Shown: positions 26,472-34,090 of the stretch, one piece after another
Layout: the number at the start of each line of letters is the position of its first letter
Numbering within the stretch: the stretch's first letter is position 1
Source: CAXBMB01 sp052078155
GTDB taxonomy: Bacteria > Pseudomonadota > Alphaproteobacteria > Kiloniellales > DSM-21159
Assembly: GCA_052078155.1 (NCBI GenBank)
Contig: JBQJBP010000002.1
Location: 1 to 64,000 of the forward strand
Reading direction: 5' to 3'
DNA: 64,000 bases
Notes under the pieces: model-generated
Database searches by the model: none
Told to the model about the DNA's origin: nothing
Seen by the model: the letters and a program-made list of their open reading frames with translations, nothing else
Program-made: the position numbers and the translations under genes

Positions 26472-28076
26472 ATGTCGTCACAAGTTACCTCTTCGCCAGC
26501 CGCCATTTCCCGAATTCAGCCGGTGGCAACCGGCCAGAGTTTCCGCTTTTTTCCGGACGTCATCGAAGAAAACGCCGCCCGGCTTGGCGCGGCTGAAGCG
26601 CTGGTTTTTGAAGGACGACGGGTCAGCTGGGCAGAGCTGGGAAAACGCGTCGCCGCCGTGGCCGCCCGGTTGCAGGCTCTGGGGGTCGGACACGGGGATC
26701 ATGTGGCAGTCATGTCCCACACCTGTCCGGAGTATCTGGAAGTCTTCCTGGGGGCGCTGAGGGCCGGTGCCTGTGTCGTGCCCCTGCCCATGATGGCGAG
26801 CGCAGATGCCGTAACCGGCATGCTGAACGACTCGGGTGCAAAAGTGGTACTGGCCTCTGCTGCCGCCCGCGATCTGCTGGGGGATAGCTTCTTATCCCTG
26901 CCCGCAATTCTGCCCGGAAACCTGCTGGCCCTGGACTTTGAGGCCTCCGGCTGGTGCGCCTATGAAGATTGGCTGGCCCAAAGCGATGGACAGCCCGAGC
27001 CGGTAGATCATGACAACAGTGACGGCTTTAACCTGATCTACAGTTCGGGCACCACGGGCACCCCCAAAGGCATCCTGCAGGACCATGCCATGCGGTTGTT
27101 CCAGATCGATCGCCTCGGGAACTTCAGTTACACCCCCGACAGCCGCACGCTGGTATCCACCCCGCTCTATTCAAACACCACGCTGGTTTCGGTCATTCCC
27201 ACCCTGGCCAATGGCGGTTGCCTGGTCCTGATGCGCAAGTTCTCACCGGCAGAGCTGTGCCAACTGGCGGAGCAGGAACGCACCACCCATGCCATGCTGG
27301 TGCCCGTGCAGTATGAACGCCTGCTGGCTTACGAAGGACTGGACTCTCACGATCTGTCCTCCTTCCAGTTCAAGTTTTCCACCAGCGCCATATTGCGGCC
27401 GGAAGTCATCAAGGAAATCCTGCAACGTTTGCCGGGGCGCATGGTGCTGTTTTACGGCATGACTGAAGGCGGCCTGTCCACCACCCTGGATGCCACCACC
27501 TACACCGACAAGCACCACACCGTGGGCCTGCCGGGGGAAGGATCAGCAGTACGCATCCTGGACGAGGAAGGCCGCGATCTGCCGCCAGGTGAAGTCGGCG
27601 AAATCGTTGGCCGCTCTCCGGCCATGATGCAGGGATACTGGGGCCGCCAGGACCTGACAAACGAACTGATCTGGATCGACGAACACGGCAATCATTTCAT
27701 CAAAACCGGGGATCTGGGTTGCCTGGATGAGGACGGCTTTTTGCTGCTGAAAGGCCGAAAGAAGGACATGATCATCTCCGGTGGCTTCAACATCTATGCC
27801 GCTGATCTGGAACAGGCTCTGTGTGACCATGACGCCGTGGACGAAGCGGCGGCCATTGCCATTCCCAGCGAAGCCTGGGGTGAAAGTCCGCTGGGGCTGG
27901 TGGTTCTCAAACCCGGGGCAGAGGCGACTCCAGAAGACATTCTGGCCTTTGCCAACAGCAAGCTGGGCAAACTTCAGCGCCTGGCCGGCGTGGAAACCCG
28001 CCCCCAGCTGCCCCGCAGTTCCATCGGTAAGGTCCTGAAACGGGAACTGGCAGCCCCTTACTGGGAAAAGAAGTAG
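26472..28076 (+). CDS. Second AMP-forming acyl-CoA ligase
   Basis: A 534-residue adenylate-forming ligase. Motifs: LIYSSGTTGTPKGILQDH (P loop), FYGMTEGG (A5), KTGDLGCLDEDGFLLLKGRKKDMIISGGFNIYAADLE (A7-A8) and PRSSIGKVLKRE (A10 lysine). I prefer ATG 26472 because AGGA lies 7 bp upstream; ATGs at 26433 and 26451 overlap the operator-like site. It is divergent from the SDR/kinase pair. It is clearly distinct from the ligase at 22770, so the cluster may activate two acids or one acid at two stages. Confidence 0.88.
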   Translation: MSSQVTSSPAAISRIQPVATGQSFRFFPDVIEENAARLGAAEALVFEGRRVSWAELGKRVAAVAARLQALGVGHGDHVAVMSHTCPEYLEVFLGALRAGACVVPLPMMASADAVTGMLNDSGAKVVLASAAARDLLGDSFLSLPAILPGNLLALDFEASGWCAYEDWLAQSDGQPEPVDHDNSDGFNLIYSSGTTGTPKGILQDHAMRLFQIDRLGNFSYTPDSRTLVSTPLYSNTTLVSVIPTLANGGCLVLMRKFSPAELCQLAEQERTTHAMLVPVQYERLLAYEGLDSHDLSSFQFKFSTSAILRPEVIKEILQRLPGRMVLFYGMTEGGLSTTLDATTYTDKHHTVGLPGEGSAVRILDEEGRDLPPGEVGEIVGRSPAMMQGYWGRQDLTNELIWIDEHGNHFIKTGDLGCLDEDGFLLLKGRKKDMIISGGFNIYAADLEQALCDHDAVDEAAAIAIPSEAWGESPLGLVVLKPGAEATPEDILAFANSKLGKLQRLAGVETRPQLPRSSIGKVLKRELAAPYWEKK

Positions 28077-28135
28077 ACCCAGGTCCTGAGACCCAGGGCC
28101 AAAAGATCCAGAGCCATAGGCCCCAGAGACCAGAC
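28075..28135. repeat. Degenerate AGACCCAGG-type tandem repeat
   Basis: Starting at the ligase stop codon, four decayed 14-17-bp units follow one another: AGACCCAGGTCCTG, AGACCCAGGGCCAAA, AGATCCAGAGCC... and CCCCAGAGACC.... A similar array occurs at 49736-49776. Confidence 0.5.
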
Positions 28136-28203
28136 CCGTCTTGATAAGGCCTGACGTGTTATGCGCTTCGGGCTTTGTCGGGCGCAGCTCCAAAATCATC
28201 AAT

Positions 28204-28251
28204 CCCGGGAGACATCAGGCCCGGGAGACATCAGGCCCGGATCACATCAGG
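28204..28251. repeat. Three 16-bp tandem repeats
   Basis: Two identical copies of CCCGGGAGACATCAGG (28204-28219 and 28220-28235) are followed by a variant CCCGGATCACATCAGG (28236-28251). The array lies in the 635-bp gap between the second ligase and the ABC binding protein, which otherwise shows no gene. Confidence 0.85.
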
Positions 28252-28277
28252 TCTGGCCGGGCTCTCATATGGAGGGA

Positions 28278-28309
28278 CCCGGCCTCTGTTTGTCCCGGCC
28301 TCTGTTTGT
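28278..28309. repeat. Two 16-bp tandem repeats
   Basis: CCCGGCCTCTGTTTGT occurs twice in exact tandem (28278-28293 and 28294-28309). It has the same unit length and CCCGG start as the array at 28204 but otherwise a different sequence. Confidence 0.85.
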
Positions 28310-28475
28310 TCAACCAAAGCACCTCCCGTTCCGGCCGAACTCAGGCAGACCTCACTCAGCTGTTTTTTGCCAGGCTGGTCTTTCCTTTGCCTTTTCGCAG
28401 CTTTGTTTTTCTTGCTCTTGTGACCACAGCCCGCCACACTTCCTTGAGCGAAAGCAAAAAATCAGAGCACAATCA

Positions 28476-28490
28476 TTCCGATATGCGGAA
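28476..28490 (+). promoter_or_regulatory. Candidate operator TTCCGATATGCGGAA
   Basis: A perfect inverted repeat TTCCG-N5-CGGAA about 220 bp upstream of the ABC binding-protein gene. It is the best copy of a motif also seen at 15362 and 26444. The symmetry suggests a dimeric regulator, for example of the IclR or GntR type, none of which is encoded in this window. Confidence 0.5.
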
Positions 28491-28711
28491 CAAAATTCTG
28501 AATTCAAATGACAAGCAGTTGCGACTTTGCAATGCTGTAACCCTGACAAGAACGCCAAGCACAAAAAACAGCCTTTAGGGAGAGGCAGCCAGGGCGTTCG
28601 CATCACCACAAGAAAAGCAGCCGCCGGAAAATCGGTGGCCCCAAAAAGTAAAAAAACAAAATCGAACACCCGGGTGAGGTGTTTTGGGAAGAACAAGGGA
28701 GACTAAAAACT

Positions 28712-29956
28712 ATGCTGCGTAAGAATCTCTTTGCGCTGACTGCGTTGTCTGGCCTGCTTCTAGCCGGTACTGCCAGTGCAGAAACCATCAAGTTCGCACT
28801 GATTGAAGGCCTCTCCGGCCCCTTTGCTGCCAACGGCCAGGCGGCATTGCGTGAATTCACCTATGCGACCGACAAGTACATCAATGAAAAGGGTGGCGTT
28901 GCTGGTGGCACCACCGTTGAGTTCATTGGCCTGGACAACAAAACCAGCCCTAAAGAAAGTCTGATTCAGCTGAAAAACGCCATCGGGCAGGGCGCGCAAT
29001 ACGTCTTCCAGGGAAACAGCTCCGGCGTGGCCAATGCCATTTCCGAAGCTGTCGCCAAACACAACCGCCGCAATCCGGACAAACCCGTTCTTTACATCAA
29101 CTACGCAGCTGTGGATCCGGCCCTGACAAACAAGAAGTGTAACTTCTGGCACTTCCGGTTTGACGGCAACGCCGACATGAAAATGAAGGCCATCGCCCAA
29201 CAGCTGAAAGACCGCGATGACATCAAAAAGGTCTATCTGATCGGCCAGGATTACTCCTTCGGCAAAGCCGTTTCTGCAGCCGCCCACAAATACCTGGCGG
29301 AAATCCGCCCTGATATTGAAATCGTGGGTGATGAACTGCATCCCATCGGCAAGGTTAAAGACTTCACCCCTTACGTGACCAAGATCAAAGCCTCTGGCGC
29401 CGATGCCGTTTTCACAGGCAACTGGGGCTCTGACATGGTCAACCTGGCCAAAGCGTCCAACGACGTGGGTCTGGATGTTGACTTCTTTACCTACTATGCC
29501 GCCGGCACCGGGATCACCGCCACCATCGGTGAAGCTGGAAAAGACCGGATCATGGTGGTGCAGGAAGGCGAACGCAACCCGACGCGCACCGACGCCTGGG
29601 ATGCCTATCTGACTGACTTCAAAGCCAAATACAAGGACAACGACCTGCTGTATCCGCGGGTGGTCTACGCCATCAAGATGCTGGCAGACGCCATGGATAA
29701 AGCCGGGACCACGGAACCGGAAGCCGTTGCGCTGGCTCTGGAAGGCATGGAGCACACAACCCTGATGGGCAACGATGTGGTCATGCGTGCCTCTGACCAT
29801 CAGCTGATGATGCCCCTGAAGATCGCCATGCACACCAATGACGGCATTCAGTGGGACTATGATGGCTCCGGCTATGGTCTCAAGACCGTCGGCTCCATCC
29901 CCATCTCTGAAGTCGACACCGGCACCACCTGTAAGATGAAAAACCGTCCCAAGTAA
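28712..29956 (+). CDS. ABC transporter substrate-binding protein (branched-chain amino acid type)
   Basis: A 414-residue periplasmic binding protein of the LivJ/Peripla_BP_6 family. The Sec signal covers about residues 1-21 (LSGLLLAGTASA-ETIKF). Mature hallmarks include FALIEGLSGPFAANGQ, the GQGAQYVFQGNSSGVANAISEAV segment and YLIGQDYSFGKAV. It starts at ATG 28712 with AGGGAGA upstream. It feeds the LivHMGF genes that follow. Members linked to acyl-CoA catabolic genes often bind aromatic or other carboxylic acids and not leucine, so this may be a second uptake route for the cluster's substrate. Confidence 0.92.
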   Translation: MLRKNLFALTALSGLLLAGTASAETIKFALIEGLSGPFAANGQAALREFTYATDKYINEKGGVAGGTTVEFIGLDNKTSPKESLIQLKNAIGQGAQYVFQGNSSGVANAISEAVAKHNRRNPDKPVLYINYAAVDPALTNKKCNFWHFRFDGNADMKMKAIAQQLKDRDDIKKVYLIGQDYSFGKAVSAAAHKYLAEIRPDIEIVGDELHPIGKVKDFTPYVTKIKASGADAVFTGNWGSDMVNLAKASNDVGLDVDFFTYYAAGTGITATIGEAGKDRIMVVQEGERNPTRTDAWDAYLTDFKAKYKDNDLLYPRVVYAIKMLADAMDKAGTTEPEAVALALEGMEHTTLMGNDVVMRASDHQLMMPLKIAMHTNDGIQWDYDGSGYGLKTVGSIPISEVDTGTTCKMKNRPK

Positions 29957-29982
29957 GGTGACCTGAAACTGACGGCCTGACA

Positions 29983-30017
29983 CTGGCCGAAAGCTGCCCG
30001 TTGCGGCTTTCGGCCAG
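29983..30017 (+). terminator. Hairpin between ABC binding protein and permease
   Basis: CTGGCCGAAAGC pairs perfectly over 12 bp with GCTTTCGGCCAG, followed by GTCTTTCATTTCT. It lies 26 bp after the binding-protein stop and would reduce transcription into livHMGF, mirroring the hairpin in the TRAP operon. Confidence 0.8.
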
Positions 30018-30218
30018 GTCTTTCATTTCTCGATTGCAGTAAGTGTTGGCGATTGTCCTTTATCGAGACCTTTTCCCAGCTTTCCTGTCATGTGCCTCGT
30101 CTTGAGCCTGACCGACAGAAAGTGACGCGCCTACCACGTCACTTTTGTCGCCATGCCGCAAAGACCAGTAAGACTCCAGAGGCCCTGAAGTATCGCGCTT
30201 TCCGCTGCGGGACGGACT

Positions 30219-31169
30219 ATGCTTGAAATTACGGTTTTTTCGCTGCTGAACGGGCTGGTCTTCGGACTCTTGCTTTTCATGCTGTCCAGCGGTCTGACTC
30301 TGATCTTCTCCATGATGGGCGTGCTGAACTTCGCCCACGCCTCCTTCTATATGCTGGGCGCTTACTTTGCCTACACCATCTCAAGCTACACCGGATTCTG
30401 GACCGGTTTGCTGATTGCCCCCATCATCGTCGGGATTGCCGGGGCGCTGGTTGAACGTTTCGGCCTGCGTCACGTCCACAAATCAGGGCATGTGGCTGAA
30501 CTGATCTTCACCTTCGGCCTGGCCTTTCTGCTGGAAGAAATCGTTCAGTTCTTCTGGGGCAATGACCAGCAACCCTATGAAGGGCCGGAGATCCTGGACT
30601 TCCCGCTTTTTACCCTCTTCGACGCCAATTTCCCGGCCTACAAAATCTTTATGCTGCTGATGTCGATTGCCATCTTCATCGGCCTCTTGCTGGTGCTGAC
30701 CAGAACCCGGGTCGGCCTTATCATCCAGGCGGCGATCACCCATCCACAGACCGTGGGCATGCTGGGTCACAACGTCCCCTTTGTCTTCATGGCTACCTTT
30801 GGGGTGGGCACGGCCCTGGCAGGGATTGCCGGGGTGATCGCAGGACCCGCGCTGGGCACCTACCCGGCCATGGGGGTCAGTCTGGGCTCCATCGTCTTTG
30901 TGGTGGTGGTGTTCGGCGGCCTGGGTTCCTTGACAGGGGCGCTGGTGGCCTCCCTGCTGATCGGCATCATTCAGACCTTCGCGGTTGCGCTGGATGTCGG
31001 GGTGCCCGACCTGCTTAACCTCCTGGGCTATTCCTTCCCGCGCGATCACTGGCTCAGCGATATCTGGACCCTGACGCTGCCACAGGTCGCCCCGCTCATT
31101 CCCTATCTTATGCTGGTGGTCATTCTGATCTTCCGACCCCGGGGCCTGATGGGAGTGCGCGAAGGATGA
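30219..31169 (+). CDS. livH: ABC transporter permease LivH type
   Basis: A 316-residue inner-membrane permease of the branched-chain amino acid importer family, with about 8 hydrophobic segments. Recognisable blocks are GLTLIFSMMGVLNFAHASFYMLGAYFAY near the N-terminus and the coupling region FGVGTALAGIAGVIAGPALGTYPAMG followed by VVVVFGGLGSLTGALVASLLIG. It forms the transmembrane heterodimer with the gene at 31166, whose ATG overlaps this stop by 4 bp (ATGA), showing translational coupling. Confidence 0.93.
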   Translation: MLEITVFSLLNGLVFGLLLFMLSSGLTLIFSMMGVLNFAHASFYMLGAYFAYTISSYTGFWTGLLIAPIIVGIAGALVERFGLRHVHKSGHVAELIFTFGLAFLLEEIVQFFWGNDQQPYEGPEILDFPLFTLFDANFPAYKIFMLLMSIAIFIGLLLVLTRTRVGLIIQAAITHPQTVGMLGHNVPFVFMATFGVGTALAGIAGVIAGPALGTYPAMGVSLGSIVFVVVVFGGLGSLTGALVASLLIGIIQTFAVALDVGVPDLLNLLGYSFPRDHWLSDIWTLTLPQVAPLIPYLMLVVILIFRPRGLMGVREG

Positions 31170-32497
31170 ACCTCAAAGACGTCAGAGAACAGAGCCTTAA
31201 GGCCCAACGCCGCTTCCAGCGCCCGCTGTGGCTGGTGGTGGCAGCCGTCCTGATCCTGCTGCCGCTGGTGATCTCCTCTTCCTTTGCCATCACCATCATG
31301 ACCCAGATCGGCATCGGCATCATCTTCGCGCTTTCCTACAACATGCTGCTGGGCCAGGGCGGTATGCTGTCCTTCGGTCACGCGGTCTATTTTGGTCTGG
31401 GCGGTTTCATGGCCATGCATGCCATGAACTTCATTGCCGACGGCGAATGGCCCGTGCCTATCCCTCTGCTGCCCATCATCGGCGGCCTCTTCGGTTTGGG
31501 ATTCGGCCTGATCTTCGGTGCCTTTTCCGTGCGCCGGGCAGGCACCGTCTTTGCCATGATCTCTCTGGGCATTGCCGAACTGGTAGCCGCATCCAGCCTG
31601 ATCTTTGTCGGCTACTTCGGCGGGGAAGAAGGCATCACCGGGGACCGCACCATGGGCCTGCCGGTGTTTGGCTATGAGCTGCTCAGCGACATTGAGGTTT
31701 ACTACGTCGCGGCGTTCTGGACCTTCGTGGCCACCTTTGCCATGTACAAATTCTCCCGCACGCCGGTGGGCCGCCTGGCCAACGCTGTACGGGACAATCC
31801 GGAACGGGCGGAGTTTGTCGGCTACAGCCAGGAACGGGTGCGCTATGTCTCCTTCGCACTGTCCGGCTTTTTCGCCGGTATGGCCGGCGGCATCTTCGCC
31901 ATTGCCTATGAAATCCTGACGGAAGAAACCCTGAACGCGGCCACCTCCGGTGAAGTTCTGCTGATGGCCTTCATTGGTGGTGTCGGTTTCTTCGTTGGCC
32001 CCATTGTCGGGGCCATCGTCCTGACCCTGATCCGCACAACCATGAGCAACTTCACGGAAATCTGGTTGCTCTATCTGGGCTTCATTTTTGTGGGAACGGT
32101 GATCTTTGCCCCTCAGGGCCTGACCGGCCTGATCATGATGCACGGTCCAGCGTTCAAGACGCGCCGGCTGGGTCTTCTGGTGAAACCCTACCTGACCATG
32201 GCGCTGCCCGTGCTGGTCTGTTTGACCGGCATCATAGGCCTGCTGGAATTCGGTCATTTCTTTAAGGGCCGGGCCGCAGACGAGTTTGTCTTCACTTTCC
32301 TCTTTATGCCCTTCCATGTGGAGTCTCCCCTGCCCTGGATCTTCCTGGTTGCCCTGGTGGCGATCGGGGGCTATGGCGCCAAACGGGTCTATCCCGGACT
32401 GAAAGAAAGCTGGGAAGCCGTGAACGCCCCGGTGGGAGCGCCGCCGCCTGAAAATGATGACGGCCCGAAACCGCAGCTTTCCAAGGCGAGGACCTGA
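31166..32497 (+). CDS. livM: ABC transporter permease LivM type with C-terminal extension
   Basis: A 443-residue permease of the LivM family. The core (about residues 30-330) has IIFALSYNMLLGQGGMLSFGHAVYFGLGGF and the coupling segment ALSGFFAGMAGGIFAIAYEIL. It is about 100 residues longer than a typical LivM. The extension (about 335-443) adds two hydrophobic segments (TMALPVLVCLTGIIGLLEF and PLPWIFLVALVAIGGYGA) and a Pro-rich polar tail. The function of the extension is unknown. It follows LivH with a 4-bp overlap and precedes LivG by 1 bp. Confidence 0.92.
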   Translation: MNLKDVREQSLKAQRRFQRPLWLVVAAVLILLPLVISSSFAITIMTQIGIGIIFALSYNMLLGQGGMLSFGHAVYFGLGGFMAMHAMNFIADGEWPVPIPLLPIIGGLFGLGFGLIFGAFSVRRAGTVFAMISLGIAELVAASSLIFVGYFGGEEGITGDRTMGLPVFGYELLSDIEVYYVAAFWTFVATFAMYKFSRTPVGRLANAVRDNPERAEFVGYSQERVRYVSFALSGFFAGMAGGIFAIAYEILTEETLNAATSGEVLLMAFIGGVGFFVGPIVGAIVLTLIRTTMSNFTEIWLLYLGFIFVGTVIFAPQGLTGLIMMHGPAFKTRRLGLLVKPYLTMALPVLVCLTGIIGLLEFGHFFKGRAADEFVFTFLFMPFHVESPLPWIFLVALVAIGGYGAKRVYPGLKESWEAVNAPVGAPPPENDDGPKPQLSKART

Positions 32498-32498
32498 C

Positions 32499-33296
32499 AT
32501 GCAGCCCATCATTGAAATCGAGGACCTGCGCAAATCCTTTGGCCGCACGGAGATCATCCGCGGGGTCAACCTGGAGGTCGAAAAGGGCGAACGTCACGCC
32601 ATCATCGGTCCAAACGGGGCGGGCAAGTCTACGCTGTTCCACCTCATTTCCGGCCGCTATGAACCCACCGCCGGGGCCATTCGCTTCAAAGGTCAGGATA
32701 TTGCCGGGCTGCCACCCTATGAGATCTACCGGCGGGGACTGGGACGGTCCTTTCAGGTAACCAACATTTTTCCGCGCATGAGCGTCTATGAAAACGTGCG
32801 CTGTGGGGTGATGTGGGCACAGGAGTGCGGCTATTCCTTCTGGCAGGACGCCGACAGTCTGCCGGAAGTCAACGACCGGACCATTGATATTCTGGAACGC
32901 ATTGGTCTGGCAGACCGCCATCTGGTTCCGGCGGGGCTGTTGACCTATGCGGAACAGCGGGCGCTGGAAATCGGCATCACCATTGGCGGCGGCAGCGAAG
33001 CCATTCTGCTGGATGAGCCAACCGCCGGCATGAGCCACAGTGAAACGGATCAGGCCATCGAACTGATCCGCAGCATTTCTGAAAACAAGACCCTGATCAT
33101 GGTCGAACATGACATGGGGGTGATTTTCAATCTGGCCGACCGCATTTCCGTCCTGGTCTACGGTGAAATCATCGCCACGGACGAGCCCGGGGCCATTCGC
33201 CAGAACAAAGCAGTTCAGGAAGCCTATCTGGGCGCAGAAGCCGACGACTCTGAGACCGCAGAAAACACAGGCAAAGGGGCGCTGGCAGATGCTTGA
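32499..33296 (+). CDS. livG: ABC transporter ATP-binding protein LivG type
   Basis: A 265-residue ATPase. Walker A is GPNGAGKST (residues 37-45, Lys43), the Q-loop region is GRSFQVTNIFP, Walker B is AILLDEPTAGM and the switch His is in MVEHDMGVI. The ABC signature is LTYAEQ (148-153) in place of LSGGQ, unusual in having Thr for Ser and Tyr-Ala for Gly-Gly. It pairs with LivF, which it overlaps by 8 bp. The weak signature faces LivF's altered Walker A (see findings). Confidence 0.92.
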   Translation: MQPIIEIEDLRKSFGRTEIIRGVNLEVEKGERHAIIGPNGAGKSTLFHLISGRYEPTAGAIRFKGQDIAGLPPYEIYRRGLGRSFQVTNIFPRMSVYENVRCGVMWAQECGYSFWQDADSLPEVNDRTIDILERIGLADRHLVPAGLLTYAEQRALEIGITIGGGSEAILLDEPTAGMSHSETDQAIELIRSISENKTLIMVEHDMGVIFNLADRISVLVYGEIIATDEPGAIRQNKAVQEAYLGAEADDSETAENTGKGALADA

Positions 33297-33984
33297 AGTA
33301 ACGGACCTCCACGCCTACTACGGCAAAAGCCATATTCTGCAAGGTGTTAACCTGTCGGTTGGGCAAGGGGAAATTGTCTGCCTGCTGGGCCGGAACGGCG
33401 TCGGCCGCTCCACCACCGCAGCGGCAATCATGGGTGCTGTGGATTGCCACGGATCCGTGAAGTTCAAAGGCGACGAGCTGGTTGGTCTGCCTTCCCACAA
33501 GATCGCGCACAAAGGTCTGGGAATCGTCCCCGAAAACCGGGAGATTTTCCCTACCCTGACGGTTCGGCAAAACCTGATCATGGGCATGAAGTCGACCAAA
33601 GGCAGCGACCGTTGGACCATCGACGGCATGTTCGACATCTTCCCCAACCTGCGCGAACGCCACGATGTGGCCGCCGGAGCGCTAAGCGGGGGAGAGCAGC
33701 AGATGCTGACCATGTGCCGGACCCTGATGGGGGATCCGGAACTGATCATCATTGACGAACCCACCGAGGGCCTGGCCCCCAAAATCGTGGCCCAGGTCGG
33801 CGAACTGCTGGAAGAAATCGCCCGGCGGGGGGTCTCGATCCTGCTGGTGGAGCAAAAACTGACCATTGCCCTGAAAATCTCGCAGCGCTGCTACGTCATG
33901 GGACACGGTCAGATCGTTTTTGAAGGCACCCCGGCAGACCTGGAAGCTCAGCCCGATGTCAGGAAAGAGTGGCTGGAGGTCTAA
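33289..33984 (+). CDS. livF: ABC transporter ATP-binding protein LivF type
   Basis: A 231-residue ATPase, of normal LivF length. Walker A is GRNGVGRSTT with Arg40 at the position of the invariant lysine. The signature LSGGEQ (132-137), Walker B LIIIDEPTEGLAP and the C-terminal LVEQKLTIALKISQRCYVM are intact. The start ATG 33289 lies inside the end of livG. With LivG, LivH, LivM and the binding protein it completes a five-gene importer. The K-to-R change should weaken ATP hydrolysis at one of the two composite sites. Confidence 0.92.
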   Translation: MLEVTDLHAYYGKSHILQGVNLSVGQGEIVCLLGRNGVGRSTTAAAIMGAVDCHGSVKFKGDELVGLPSHKIAHKGLGIVPENREIFPTLTVRQNLIMGMKSTKGSDRWTIDGMFDIFPNLRERHDVAAGALSGGEQQMLTMCRTLMGDPELIIIDEPTEGLAPKIVAQVGELLEEIARRGVSILLVEQKLTIALKISQRCYVMGHGQIVFEGTPADLEAQPDVRKEWLEV

Positions 33985-34090
33985 AACCCAGCGCCAGGCA
34001 GTCCAGGCTGCACACCCTCAAGATTTCCGCCTGAAACGGCCTGTCCCAACATCAGGATGAGTGAGAGTCAGTATTGGACGGACAGGCCCC

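Noticed and set aside
28204..28309. CRISPR array
   Set aside because: The repeats are contiguous 16-bp tandem copies without spacers, and no cas genes are present.
28760..29983. A 407-codon open frame antisense to the ABC binding protein
   Set aside because: The plus-strand gene has a signal peptide, Shine-Dalgarno site and operon context; the antisense product has none.
31103..32569. A 488-codon open frame antisense to LivM
   Set aside because: It is a shadow of hydrophobic codons read backwards, giving a His/Gln/Gly-rich product with no motif.
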